Notes under the pieces: generated by a model
The model's input: only the letters and a program-made list of their open reading frames with translations
The model's database searches: none
What the model was told of the DNA's origin: nothing
Made by a program: the position numbers and the translations under genes
DNA from: Chrysomallon squamiferum
Taxonomy: Eukaryota; Mollusca; Gastropoda; Neomphalida; Peltospiridae
DNA: 40,000 bases
Direction of reading: 5' to 3'
NCBI GenBank assembly: GCA_012295275.1
Contig: CM022679.1
Location: 27,602,483-27,642,482 of the forward strand
Part shown: in pieces, positions 1 through 21,392 of the stretch
Layout: the number at the start of each line of letters is the position of its first letter
Numbering within the stretch: the stretch's first letter is position 1

Positions 1-1
1 T

Positions 2-138
<137 letters not shown>

Positions 139-149
139 ATATATATACA

Positions 150-206
150 GTGGTACCTTGTCTTACGAGTGCACCAACTTACAGTCTTCCGAGTTACGAG
201 CAGTAT
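150..206 (+). mobile_element. pogo/Tigger-type transposon end, truncated
   Basis: A CAGTGGTACCTTGTCTTACGAG terminus follows an ATATATA run, consistent with TA insertion. Only about 60 bases of element remain. The same truncated end occurs at 8241 and, mutated, at 16097. Confidence 0.55.
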
Positions 207-427
207 GTGTATATGTATATGTATTATGTGTGTATGTGTGTATCTATATGTATGTATCCATGCATGTATGTATGTATTTGTATATGTATCTGCGACTGTG
301 TTTATATAAATGTAAAGTATTCAGGTCCTATAATGTTTGTCAGGAGATGTTTTAGAGAGAGAAAATATTAGTATTCTAGAGACATTCTGTAAATAATAAT
401 AATAATAATAATTTTCATTTTCCACAG

Positions 428-1620
428 CTTGTATACAAAACCACACTTATGGAACTAACTGTAACAAGTTGTGTATAAGTCGTCACTGTCTTTCATCAAA
501 TGCAGTTTGTAACGTACAGACAGGAGACTGTGGGACAGACGGATGTAAGGCAGGATGGAAGGGAATTGACTGTACTCAGGGTAACGTATCCAGTGTGTGC
601 ATAAACGTATCTGTCTGTATTGTGTTTATCTTATTCATAGTAGAAAATATATTTGTGATGAAACTGTGTTATGAAATATAGCCAATAAAAACATCAGATA
701 TTCTACGAAAGTTGTGAACGTATAGGCAATAGAAACAGAAATAATATTAATAGAATCATAGCAGCTGATTAAATGGATTATTAATTTAGCATTTAATAGT
801 AAGTAGGTTTTTTGGTTACTGTAATATCAGGGTTAAGGCTATATTTTAAGTGTTATTACATTAACATTAAGATAATTTCAAGTTTTATAGTTTAATCGTT
901 CATGACTGTTTTCAGATTCGTCTAAAAAATCTACAGACCCGACTGTCACAATCTTGTCAGTTTTCACAGGACTACTTTGCATCTATGCAGTAATAAGCGT
1001 AATCATCATAATAAGGTGTGTGATGGGTCGTGACATTTTTATTTGAATGTTGAAAACTTCAGATGTGTGTACGCATGTATGTGTTGCTGTTATAATGAGG
1101 TTAATGATACAAAAATAAATAAATAAATTAAAATAAAATAAAATAAAAAAGTATGTTGTAATGTCAAGCACAAACAAGTAGGTTCTATTATATTCTTTTA
1201 GAGTTTGGAACAAGAAATTAGCGTGGACTTTTTATCCGAAAATAGAAAAAAAGGAAAAAAAGAATTTAATACATTTTTATGAATACTTCAAAACTGAATA
1301 AAATACGTAAACAAAATGTCGAATGTGTAAAAATGAAATGCGTCGGAAATTTAGATTAATGCCGTTTAAAAATTAAGATCTTCTTTACTTACAGGCTCGT
1401 TTTGGTGCTAAGAAAACGTCCTCACCAAACCGAACCACCTGTTTCGTTTGCAAAGCAGCACGACGACAACAGGCCCACTACAGTAGGAACAGTGTCTGCA
1501 GCGTATGAAATTTCCGACGATGATGAACATCATCATGATCCTGTTTCATCCACTGAAAACACGTCATCAGAAACACCAGTGTATGAACAGCTGAAAGTGA
1601 AAGATACAAAACATAAATAA
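428..1620 (+). CDS. Gene A: lectin-EGF membrane receptor, 3' half (5' end outside window)
   Basis: Three exons are visible: 428-580 (second EGF module), 916-1015 (transmembrane) and 1395-1620 (cytoplasmic tail, stop TAA). The boundaries are CACAG|CT, CAGG|GTAACG, TTCAG|AT, AAG|GTGTGT and ACAG|GC. The EGF exon begins ACIQNHTYGTNC and has eight cysteines in the MEGF/laminin-EGF pattern with a GWKG loop. The transmembrane exon encodes a short S/T/K linker and a hydrophobic run. The tail is basic at the membrane (RKRP), then acidic and His-rich, ending in VYEQLKV. The exons match gene B almost exactly, so the missing 5' part (signal peptide, lectin exons, first EGF) is expected upstream of the window. 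The role is inferred: a surface lectin-type receptor. Confidence 0.82.
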
Positions 1621-1622
1621 AT

Positions 1623-1723
<101 letters not shown>

Positions 1724-2445
1724 CATTATCACTTTTATTCATATTTCTTTTCTTAATTTGTTATTAATATCGTCGTCCTTATTATTGTTCTTACTACTAC
1801 TACTAAACCAACAATAACTACAACCGTTATCACTCTTATTAAGCTGGTGATGCTATTGCTATTACTACTAATAGTATTACTATCCCTACTATTAGAACAA
1901 AAAAGCTGAATGTTAGTGAACAATGAAATTCTGATTAAAATTTAAAATGTATTTGTCATTAACATAATCGTCGTTTTTGCTTAACTTTGATTTCTATATA
2001 TTGAATTAATTTCATTAAACAGAATTTAAAATAAATTCGCTGAGAGAAGATATATTTACTGAACTGGAAGAAAAAATATTAAGAAAAAAAGCAAAAATCT
2101 CTGAATAAAGAAAAGAAAAATATAATAATAAAAATAATAATCGATTTAGAAAAAAAAGCTTAGGAATTTAACTAAATTAATTACAAATATATATATATAC
2201 ACACACACACACACATGCACACACATACACACATTTATATTTCTACTACTTTGATTCTTGTTATGTTCATATATATAAATTATTCTAAAGCAATGTGAAT
2301 GTATCAAATTACATGATTACATCTATCTGTTTTCTGTTACTAGTGTATAATGTTCTTCAGAACGCACTGCTTTAGAGAGAAAAATACATTAATAGATAAT
2401 TATATGAAAACAAACTGCCATTGCTGCTATTTCGTTTTAATTTGT

Positions 2446-2520
2446 AAATCATTCTCCACTGCAACCAGAATGATATGCACGATCCAACTGTGTTTTTACA
2501 CTCAGAATTCTTACATACAT
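2446..2520 (-). pseudogene. Antisense cbEGF exon relic 1 (A-B spacer)
   Basis: Read on the minus strand this gives CKNSECKNTVGSC and then loses frame. It matches the conserved [10 protein letters not shown] core of gene D cbEGF exons, but a deletion of about ten bases removes the next cysteines. The minus-strand upstream side is a TTC/TTA tract, exactly as in front of gene D cbEGF exons. The same relic is at 10507 and 18916. Confidence 0.7.
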
Positions 2521-2538
2521 GAATACCTGGGAAAATAA

Positions 2539-2572
2539 AAAATAAAAATAATAATAATAATAATAATAATAA

Positions 2573-2603
<31 letters not shown>

Positions 2604-2661
2604 AAGAAGAAGAAGAAGAAGAAGAAGAAGAAGAAGAAGAAGAAGAAGAAGAAGAAGAAGA
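2539..2661. repeat. (AAT)n(GAA)n tract
   Basis: ATA/AAT repeats run into about 29 GAA/AAG triplets. On the minus strand this is the (TTC)n(TTA)n polypyrimidine lead-in of antisense relic exon 1. Confidence 0.95.
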
Positions 2662-2710
2662 AACAAGATCATGAAGAAGAACAAGAATATGAAAAATAAT
2701 TTATCATTTT

Positions 2711-2757
2711 CTTGTACAATTAAAACCATCTCCACTGCATCCAGTACAAGAACATGT
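2711..2757 (-). pseudogene. Antisense cbEGF exon relic 2 (A-B spacer, 5'-truncated)
   Basis: On the minus strand it reads TCSCTGCSGDGFNCT, the C-terminal half of a cbEGF exon with the His codon before TGY missing. The former splice donor is mutated (ACAAGAAAA instead of ACAGGTAAA). A fuller copy is at 19171-19276. Confidence 0.65.
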
Positions 2758-3969
2758 TGTTGTTGTTGACACTACGAACTGTTAATATTAAAATCTTTTG
2801 AAATATTTAATACAAGGCTATATTTGTATTGCTGTTCTGTTGGTTATCATTAATATTTTAAACGGAACATTTAGAACATTTTGTGTTTTTGATGCCTGTA
2901 ACTTTTCATGCAATAATGTTTGCTAATTTTTTTTTTTTCACAGATTTTGTTATAAAATCATTTAGTGAAATAATATATAAACAGTTTAGCTTTATTATTA
3001 TAGTTCTGTATTTCCGTGTTTTGAGAATGGTGAAAATATAATAATTTTAAAACCTTCAGAAAATCTTAATTTCTTTTAAAAGCTATATATATATATATAT
3101 ATATTACACTAAACCATGTATGAAAGGAAAGTATAAAAGTTTTATTTCTGACCGATCTACCTTTTTTATTGTCATGTTATTTGAGAGATTAATACAACAC
3201 TGACGTAAGTGAACCATCTAATGATGGAGATAACTGTCACTTAGATTCCTACGCAGCAATCATAAAACTCTGAATGTGTAAACAACTGGTAACGAAAAGG
3301 ATAGTGACATATATAGATATGGAGACCATAGAACACATTATATAAATCTAAGGAAATAAAGGTGTACTAGATCACTGACTAGAAACGGAAGAAAATAAAA
3401 CTCACTCTATAATGTGATAACAGTTTTTGATTCATAGAGAAAGAGTCTAGCGGAAAACGTGGTAATACAATAAATATATAAATATATAGTTTATTCAGTC
3501 TTTTCTTTCTTTTTTTATAATAAATATAAATAAATAAATAATAATAATATTAATAATAATAATAATAAAAGAAAAAGAAAAATAAATAAAGAAATTAATT
3601 AAAAAAGAAAGAAAGAAAGAAAGAATGAAAGAATGAAAGAAAAAAATAAAAAGAAAAATATAAAACGACGTGGTAGACGTATCTCCAAATCTCCATGGAA
3701 ACTGGCAGATGACTGAAGATGGTTTCAGAGACTGGCATACGCTAATTCACAGAAGAAAGTGAAATCCTCCTGTAATAAAATAATAAAATAAATAAATAAA
3801 TAAATAAATAAATAAATACATAAATAAATAAATAAATAAAAATAAAATAAATATATTATCTACCAAACAGTGATGATGTCAATCTTAATAATTAGAGAAA
3901 AGAAAATTAAGATCACATACACACACAGACACACAAATATACACAAGGATGTACACATGGATACACACA

Positions 3970-4091
3970 CACAAATTTAAATATTAATCTCTATTTTCCT
4001 TGCAGTAAACCAGTACAGGTGGTTTCCCTTGTATACACCAGTGAACTTCCTGACTAACTTTCGTAACATTTGATAGACAGCCATAACAAAA
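3970..4091 (+). promoter_or_regulatory. Upstream region of first exon 1a, gene B (candidate promoter)
   Basis: About 115 bases before the ATG are homologous to 5307-5422 in front of exon 1b. Shared blocks are an AAATTTAAATATTAA segment, which could serve as a TATA-like element, GTTTCCCTTG and TGAACTTCCTG. Promoter activity is inferred from this duplication. Confidence 0.4.
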
Positions 4092-4155
4092 ATGTCTTCT
4101 CCATTTTTGATTTGTTTTTTGTTTGTATTTTCAAAACAAGTATTTGCCGGCTTCG
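4092..4155 (+). CDS. Gene B alternative first exon 1a (signal peptide)
   Basis: The ATG opens a 21-codon hydrophobic leader beginning MSSPFLICFLF and ending VFAGF, with a plausible cleavage site after VFA. It ends in G|GTAAGT, phase 1, matching the entry phase of lectin exon 6015. It parallels exon 1b at 5423. To be used it must splice over exon 1b, so the two are probably alternative first exons. It could instead be a leftover of a partial duplication. Confidence 0.65.
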
Positions 4156-4447
4156 GTAAGTTATGAATTGTTTACATATAACATTAACTATTACGAAATA
4201 AATATATAGAGAAATATACATATTATACACACGTACATATTTATAGACAGACATACCTGTAACAACAAACAGGAAAGAAAATATGTAATGGAACAAGGTG
4301 AGTGTCTAGTCTGTTGACATTTGTGTCGTTTACAGAGAAAGAGTTTAGAATATATCACTTCACTGTCTCATATGGATATATTAGAAGGAAATTTCCACCA
4401 TTTTCATTTGCATTATTCCATTTACAGAATATCTATATCTATCTAGG

Positions 4448-4498
<51 letters not shown>

Positions 4499-5306
4499 AC
4501 ATACATACATACCTACCTACATACATCCATACATATATATATATACATATACATACATATATATATATATATACACACACACACATACATACATTCATAC
4601 ATATATATGCATATACATACACCTACAAGTGTTTGTATATATGTTATCTTTCCGCGCGTGTGTGTGGGTGCGGTTATGTGTGTTTTGTATTTATTTATAT
4701 GAAAGGAAAAAAATAATGTCCTATATTATAATAATATATTCTAGAAATGTTGTTAATAATAGAACATACAACAATTCTACGCTCGATATTCTCCGTGCTA
4801 AGATATCTCCTGCATACTGTTCCCACACTAATTTAACTGCATGTAACGTCCTTCACAGTTACTGAAAATAAAACGAACTACACAAACCTGTCAGATCACA
4901 TTTATAAATAACAACAAAGAACGTTTCTTTGAATAGAAGTCGGCGTGGGTATTTTATATTATTTATACAAGTCAATCGCAATGAAAAATTCACCTGTTTG
5001 TGTGTGTTTTCAAATGTGCAATAGATAAATGACAGACAGTGTTGTACCTTTAAACACCGATTCATGTATTAAATTTCTGACACTCTAATATGTAGCTCTG
5101 AGTAATCAACTTTGAGTAATAATTATAATGAATGTTGCTGATACCTGCAACGATGCTGTTTAACTTATATGTGTGTTTCTGTTTAAATACAGCACACAAT
5201 TATAATAAGTAAAATAAACAAAAATAAATAACTATTTTGATACACTAAATAAATAAATAAATAAATGTAAATGGATAAAATAAAGAAACAAACATACATA
5301 CACACA

Positions 5307-5422
5307 TACAAATTTAAATATTAACCTTTACTCTCACTGAAGTAAGCAAGTAGTTTCCCTTGAATACACCATTGAACTTCCTGGTTCACTGTACTAAGAA
5401 CTGAAACACAGTCATACCAAAG
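5307..5422 (+). promoter_or_regulatory. Upstream region of first exon 1b, gene B (candidate promoter)
   Basis: Duplicate of 3970-4091, with the AAATTTAAATATTAA block and the GTTTCCCTTG / TGAACTTCCTG blocks preserved in order. It lies directly before the second signal-peptide ATG. Confidence 0.4.
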
Positions 5423-9691
<4,269 letters not shown>

Positions 9692-9695
9692 ATAA

Positions 9696-9697
<2 letters not shown>

Positions 9698-9786
<89 letters not shown>
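9698..9786. repeat. (CT)n in the 3' UTR of gene B
   Basis: About 89 bases of CT starting seven bases after the stop codon. Confidence 0.95.
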
Positions 9787-9789
<3 letters not shown>

Positions 9790-10506
9790 CATTATCACTT
9801 TTATTCATATTTCTTTTCTTAATTTGTTATTAATATCGTCGTCCTTATTATTGTTCTTACTACTACTACTAAACCAACAATAACTACAACCGTTATCATT
9901 CTTATTAAGCTGGTGATGCAATTGCTATTACTACTAATAGTATTACTAACCCTACTATTAGAACAAAAAAGCTGAATGTTAGTGAACAATGAAATTCTGA
10001 TTAAAATTTAAAATGTATTTGTCATTAACATAATCGTCGTTTTTGCTTTGATTTCTATATATTGAATTAATTTCATTAAACAGAATTTAAAATAAATTCG
10101 CTGAGAGAAGATATATTTACTGAAATGGAAGAAAAAATATTAAGAAAAAAAGCAAAAATCTCTGAATAAAGAAAAGAAAAATATAATAATAAAAATAATA
10201 ATCGATTTAGAAAAAAAACGCTTAGGAATTTAACTAAATTAATTATCAATATATATATATACACACACATGCACACACATACACACATATACACACATTT
10301 ATATTTCTACTACTTTGATTCTTGTTATGTTCATATATATAAATTATTCTAAAGCAATGTGAATGTAGCAAATTACGTGATTACATCTATCTGTTTTCTG
10401 TTACTAGTGTATAATGTTCTTCAGAAGGCACGGCTTTAGAGAGAGAAATACATTAATAGATAATTATATGCAAACAAACTACCATTGCTGCTATTTCGTT
10501 TTAATT

Positions 10507-10580
10507 TGTAAATCATTCTCCACTGCAACCAGAATGATATGCACGATCCAACTGTGTTTTTACACTCAGAATTCTTATAA
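10507..10580 (-). pseudogene. Antisense cbEGF exon relic 1 (B-C spacer)
   Basis: Copy of the relic at 2446: the minus strand reads CKNSECKNTVGSC before frame loss, with the TTC/TTA tract on its 5' side. Confidence 0.68.
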
Positions 10581-10612
10581 TCATGAATAACTGAAAATAA
10601 TAATAATAATAA

Positions 10613-10613
<1 letters not shown>

Positions 10614-10643
<30 letters not shown>

Positions 10644-10701
10644 AAGAAGAAGAAGAAGAAGAAGAAGAAGAAGAAGACGAAGAAGAAGAAGAAGAAGAAG
10701 A
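10614..10701. repeat. (GAA)n tract
   Basis: About 29 GAA/AAG triplets with one GAC interruption near 10678, between antisense relic exons 1 and 2. Confidence 0.95.
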
Positions 10702-10750
10702 AACAAGATCATGAAGAAGAACAAGAATATGAAAAATAATTTATCATTTT

Positions 10751-10799
10751 CTTGTAGAATTAAATCCATCTGCACTGCATCCAGTACAAGAACATGTTG
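10751..10799 (-). pseudogene. Antisense cbEGF exon relic 2 (B-C spacer, truncated)
   Basis: The minus strand gives the C-terminal half of a cbEGF exon (TCSCTGCS, then a mutated GDG region). The donor is destroyed and the 5' half is missing. Confidence 0.6.
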
Positions 10800-11114
10800 C
10801 TGTTGTTGACACCTGTTAATATTAAAATCTTTTGAAATATTTAATACCAAACTATATTTGTATTGCGGTTCTGTTGCTTATCATTAATATTTTAAACGGA
10901 ACATTTAGAACATTTTGTGTTTTTGATGCCTGTAACTTTTCATGCAATAATGTTTGCCAATTTTTTTTTGTTCACAGATTTTATTATAAAATCATTTAAT
11001 GAAATAATATATATACAGTTTAGCTTTATTATTATAGTTCTGTATTTCCGTGTTTCGAAAATGGTGAAAATATAATAATTTTAAAACCTTCTGAAAATCT
11101 TAATCACTTTTAAA

Positions 11115-11152
11115 AGCTATATCTATCTATCTATCTATCTATATATATATAT

Positions 11153-11183
<31 letters not shown>

Positions 11184-11184
11184 T

Positions 11185-11215
<31 letters not shown>
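11115..11215. repeat. TCTA/TATA/TAGA inverted microsatellite
   Basis: A (TCTA)n arm, an AT core and a (TAGA)n arm form a self-complementary block able to extrude as a cruciform. The A-B spacer has only a short (AT)n here. Confidence 0.85.
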
Positions 11216-11886
11216 TTACACTAAAACAATGTATGAAAGTATAAAAAATTTATTTCTGACCGATCTACCTTTTTTATTGTCATTTTATTTGAGAGATTAA
11301 TACAACACTGTTATAAGTGAACCATCTAATGATGGAGATAACTGTCACTTAGATTCCTACGAAGCATCCATAAAACTCTGAATGTGTAAACAACTGGGGA
11401 CGAAAAGGGTAGTGACATATATAGATATGGAGACCATAGAACACATTATATAAATCTAAGGAAATAAAGGTGTACTAGATCACTGACTAGAAACGGAAGA
11501 AAATAAAACGCACTCTATAATGTGATAAGAGTTTTTGATTCATAGAGAAAGAGTCTAGTGGAAAGCGTGGTAATATATAATATAAATATATAGTTTATTC
11601 AATCTTTTCTTTCTTTTTTTTATAATAAATATAAATAAATAAATAATAATAATATTAATAATAATAATAAAAGAAAAATAAATAAAGAAATTAATTAAAA
11701 AGAAAGAAAGAAAGAAAGAATGAAAGAATGAAAGAAATAAAATATATAAAGAAACATATAAAACGACGTGGTAGACGTATCTCCAAATCTCCATGGAAAC
11801 TGTCAGATGACTGAAGATGGTTTTAGAGATTGGCATACGCTAATTCACAGAAGAAAGTGAAATCCTCCTGTAATAAAATAATAAAA

Positions 11887-11917
<31 letters not shown>

Positions 11918-12193
11918 ATACATAAATAAATAAATAAATAAAAATAAAATAAATATATTATCTACCAAACAGTGATGATGTCAATCTTAATAATTAGAGA
12001 AAAGAAAATTAAGATCACACACACACACAGACACACACAAATATACACAAGGATGTATACACGGATACACACATACAAATTTAAATATTAATCTATTTTC
12101 CTTGCAGTAAACCAGTACAGGTAGTTTCCCTTGTATACACCAGAGAACTTCCTGATTAACTCTCGTAACATTTGAAAGACAGCCATAACAAAA

Positions 12194-12257
12194 ATGTCTT
12201 CTCCATTTTTGATTTGTTTTTTGTTTGTATTTTCAAAACAAGCATTTGCCGGCTTCG
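12194..12257 (+). CDS. Gene C alternative first exon 1a (signal peptide)
   Basis: Same layout as 4092-4155: ATG, leader MSSPFLICFLF, ending AFAGF, then G|GTAAGT, phase 1. It differs from gene B exon 1a by Ala for Val before the cleavage site. Its retention as an open frame in both copies favours use as an alternative first exon. Confidence 0.65.
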
Positions 12258-12579
12258 GTAAGTTATGAATTGTTTACATATAATATTAACTATTACGAAA
12301 TAGATATATAGAGGAATATACATATTATACACACGTACATATTTATAGACAGACATACCTGTAAGAACAAATAGGAAAGAAAATACGTAATGGGACAAGG
12401 CGAGTGTCTAGTCTGTTGACATTTGTGTCGTTTACAGAGAAAGAGTTTAAAATATATCACTTCACTGTCTCATATGGATATATTAGAAGACATTTTGCAC
12501 CATTTTCATTTGCATTATTCCATTTACAGAATATCTATATCTATCTAGATATATACACTATCTATCTATACATACATAT

Positions 12580-12637
<58 letters not shown>

Positions 12638-13466
12638 ACACATACAAGTGTTTACATATATATGTTATCTTAAGTGTTTGTATATATGTTATCTTAACGC
12701 ACGTGTGTGTGGGTGCGCTTGTGTGTGTTTTGTATTTATTTAAATGAAAGGAAAAAATACTGTGTTATATTATAATAATATATTCTAGAAATGTTGTTAA
12801 TGATAGAACATACAACAATTCTACGCTCGATATTCTCCGTGCTATGATATCTCCTGCATACTGTTCCCACACTAATTTAACTGCATGTAACGTCCTCCAC
12901 AGTTACTGAAAATAAAACGAACTACACAAACCTGTCAGATCACATTTATAAATAACAACAAATAACGTTTCTTTGAATAGAAGTCGGAGTGGGTATTTTA
13001 TATTATTTATACAAGTCAATCGCAATGAAAAATTCACCTGATTGTGTGTGTTTTCAAATGTGCAATAGATAAATGACAGACAGTGTTGTACCTTTAAACA
13101 CCGATTCATGTATTAAATTTCTGACACTCTAATATGTAGCTCTGAGTAATCAACTTTGAGTAATAATTATAATGAATGTTGCTGATACCTGCAACGATGC
13201 TGTTTAACTTATATGTGTGTTTCTGTTTAAATACAGCACACAATTATAATAAGTAAAATAAACTAAAATAAATAACTATTTTGATACACTAAATAAATAA
13301 ATAAATAAATGTAAATGGATAAAATAAAGAAACAAACATACATACACACATACAAATTTAAATATTAACCTTTACTGTCACTGAAGTAAGCAAGTAGTTT
13401 CCCTTGAATACACCATTGAACTTCCTGGTTCACTGTACTAAGAATTGAAACACAGTCATACCAAAG

Positions 13467-18900
<5,434 letters not shown>

Positions 18901-18915
18901 CGTTTTAATTTGTAA

Positions 18916-18990
18916 ATCATTCTCCACTTCAGCCAGAATGATATGCACGATCCAACTGTGTTTTTACACTCAGAATTCTTACAATCATGA
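18916..18990 (-). pseudogene. Antisense cbEGF exon relic 1 (C-D spacer)
   Basis: The minus strand reads CKNSECKNTVGSC and then shifts frame, like 2446 and 10507. It sits downstream (minus strand) of the TTC/TTA tract 19012-19117. Confidence 0.7.
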
Positions 18991-19011
18991 ATAACTGAAA
19001 AAAATAATAAA

Positions 19012-19016
19012 AAAAA

Positions 19017-19076
<60 letters not shown>

Positions 19077-19117
19077 AAGAAGAAGAAGAAGAAGAAGAAG
19101 AAGAAGAAGAAGAAGAA
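19012..19117. repeat. (AAT)n(GAA)n tract
   Basis: ATA/AAT repeats then GAA triplets between antisense relics 1 and 2. Confidence 0.95.
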
Positions 19118-19170
19118 AAAGAAAGATGATGAAGGAGAACAAGAACATGAAAAATAATTTATCATTTTCT

Positions 19171-19276
19171 TGTACAATTAAATCATCTCCACTGTATCCA
19201 GTATGACAAGAACATGTGAATGATCCAATAGATTTTTTGCAGTCAGTTCAATTATTCATACTTGTACATTCATTAA
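19171..19276 (-). pseudogene. Antisense cbEGF exon relic 2 (C-D spacer, nearly full length)
   Basis: The minus strand reads INECTSMNN, a stop, then [21 protein letters not shown]. Defects: the acceptor CAG has become CAT, a small deletion removes the second Cys region and leaves TGA in frame, and the donor is lost. It is clearly the same exon class as gene D cbEGF units, inverted. Confidence 0.8.
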
Positions 19277-19301
19277 TATATGATAATAATAATAATAATA
19301 A

Positions 19302-19339
<38 letters not shown>

Positions 19340-19352
19340 TTTATAATCTTAC

Positions 19353-19472
19353 CTGTACAGATAAATCCATCTCCAGTGTATTCAGAATGACAAGTACACG
19401 TGTATGATCCAACTGTGTTTTTAAAATCAGAATTATCACCACAGTTATTAGTAGCTGAACATTCATCAGTAT
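19353..19472 (-). pseudogene. Antisense cbEGF exon relic 3 (open, one Cys lost)
   Basis: A full 120-nt exon on the minus strand with an AG acceptor and a GTAAGA donor. It reads DTDECSATNNC ... [18 protein letters not shown] with no stop. The third cysteine is Phe (SDFKNT) and the usual HSGY is HSEY. A TTC tract (19302-19338) separates it from relic 2. It is either a recently dead exon or part of a minus-strand gene whose remainder I cannot see. Confidence 0.72.
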
Positions 19473-19535
19473 CTCTAAATAATAATAATAATCGTACTTT
19501 GAATATCCTGTACGAGAACTGCCTTTATGTGAAAA

Positions 19536-19670
19536 TAAGTTACCTGTAAAAATACAACCAGGAGCAGAGTATGCTACACGATAAACACATTTCTGAAATC
19601 CGCCTATATTACTGTTATTTGTATTTATATTATGTCTGTGTAGTTTTGCACAAACACAAAAATTTGCAAT
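19536..19670 (-). pseudogene. Possible further antisense exon with Cys/Tyr pattern
   Basis: Upstream of relic 3 on the minus strand, an open stretch ends GFQKCVYRVAYSAPGCIFTG just before GTAACT, in phase with an EGF junction. The KC-YR-Y-PGC spacing faintly recalls the end of an EMI domain, which precedes EGF repeats in Draper/MEGF10, but no clean acceptor was found. Very tentative. Confidence 0.25.
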
Positions 19671-19679
19671 CAATTCAGG

Positions 19680-20602
19680 AATATATATAAATCAAATGAA
19701 ATAAAAGAAAGTATAATACAGTACAATACAATACAATACAATAAAATTAAATTAAATTGAATTAAATAACAGGAAACATTCTTAGATAATACTATGTTAT
19801 ATTTCATTTACCCATCCATACATACATCATCCATCGAACCACCTCTCTGTCCATTTGTTTCTGTCGGCCTATTTGTCAATTTGTCTGTCTGTCTGTCTAT
19901 TTATCTACATAACCATACATGTGTTTGTGTGATATTTTACTTTTATCTTATAAATTTACACATATCCGAACAGACATATCTTAAACGAAAATATATTATG
20001 ATCATGATTATTATGGTTATTATTATGATTATTATTATTATTATTATTACTGTTATTGTTGTTATTACTGTTATCATCATAATTATTATTATTATTATTA
20101 TTACTTAAGTAATGATAAAATATGTCAGACAAAAACCAAGTATCTGTCCACTTCAGAGTTGTAGTAGATGCTTTGTAGTATACCACGACAAAGCAGGAAG
20201 AAATTCATTTTATTCTCTTTAGCCAGGATGTTAACACTTAGATGTAGTCTATTAAACACTTTCTCTACACTGAATGAACGTTTTACAACGGATGAAACTT
20301 TTAAAACTTTATGTATGATGCTTGGAGAGATGTTTATTTATATCTGTGGCCGGATTTAGTCAATACGAGGTTCTTAACAATAAAGACGTTAATTTTATTT
20401 ATTTATTTATTTTGTAATATTGTTATTTTATTTTATTTTACTTTACTTTTATTTATTTATTTATTTATTTATTGGAAATTTTTTAAAAATTGTAAATCGA
20501 GACTCACTTCAAACTGCAACGATCTCTGATACGGCATACAAAAGAGGGTTTAGATATAATATGTCATGAATCCATTTAGAAAAAAAAATGAAAAAACAAA
20601 TG

Positions 20603-20633
<31 letters not shown>

Positions 20634-20986
20634 CAACAACAACAATAATAATAACAACAACAACAACAAGAACAATAATATTATATTTTCGTATAAATAT
20701 CTATTTCAGCTTATTAGATATGGAAGTACATTAGGTATCTTTGAAGGGATGTAAGTACATAAGGAAACACATTCATACATACACATACATGAATACACAC
20801 CTACACATACATCCACATTTCAGAGGTAGTCACACTAGCAGACACACAGACACAACATACAAACATACACATACATGTATACACACATGTATACACACAG
20901 AGACAGACAGCCACACGCACACACACACGCACAAACACAAACACTTACATATATGCATACCTATATATATGTATTCACATACATAG
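19680..20986. other. Upstream region of gene D: no gene; simple repeats
   Basis: ATT/ATC-rich tracts (20000-20105), TTTA repeats (20395-20475), AAT/AAC tract (20603-20680), CA-rich block (20765-20960). The stretch 20110-20390 is not simple sequence but shows no splice-bounded coding signal. Confidence 0.6.
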
Positions 20987-21392
20987 ATATACGAAATAGT
21001 GGACGCATTTAGATGTAAAAACATTGGTACATTTAGATACAAGAAGTAGTGAGGCCTTTGGTATAAGAAATAGTGAGACATTTCGATACAAGAAATAGTG
21101 AGGCGTCTAGATATAAGAAATAGTTAAGACATTTAGATACAAGAAATAGTGAGGCGTCTAGATATAAGAAATAGTTAAGGCATTTAGATATAAGAAATAG
21201 TGAGGCGTTTAGACAAGAAATAGTGGAGATGTTTAAATATGAGACATACTGAGATATTTAGATATAAAAAATAACTAAACACTTAAATATAAGAAATAAT
21301 TGTGGAATTTAGACGTAATAAGTAGTGAAGACATTTAGATATTAAAAGTAACGAAAACATTTACATTTAAGAAATAGCGAGGCATTTAGATC
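20987..21392. repeat. Degenerate ~30-bp minisatellite upstream of gene D
   Basis: About 13 copies of a unit like ATATAAGAAATAGTGAGGCG followed by TTTAG. Copies are well conserved in the middle (21070-21220) and decay towards both ends. It ends some 180 bases before the gene D start codon. Confidence 0.85.

Larger units (their letters stand above)
9787..12070. other. B-C spacer: no gene; relics and repeats
   Basis: Colinear with the A-B spacer. It contains the GAA tract (10614-10701), two antisense cbEGF relics, and AAAT/AAAG repeats (11620-11750, 11875-11950). A TCTA/TAGA inverted repeat at 11115-11215 is much expanded relative to the A-B copy. No coding signal was seen. Confidence 0.7.

Noticed and set aside
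1563-1617. ITIM or ITAM in the tails of A-C
   Set aside because: VYEQL has Pro at -2 of the Tyr, so it is not a strict ITIM, and the other Tyr (AAYEIS) lacks Leu/Ile at +3 and lies too far away for an ITAM.
2511-2735. Minus-strand open frame with poly-Leu/Ile (and similar frames at 10581-10850, 18789-19148, 32659-32898)
   Set aside because: Products of GAA/AAT triplet repeats read on the other strand; the hydrophobic runs are repeat translation, not membrane proteins.
20987-21392. Direct repeats of about 30 bp suggesting a CRISPR array
   Set aside because: Units are contiguous without unique spacers, degenerate, and in a eukaryotic context: a minisatellite.
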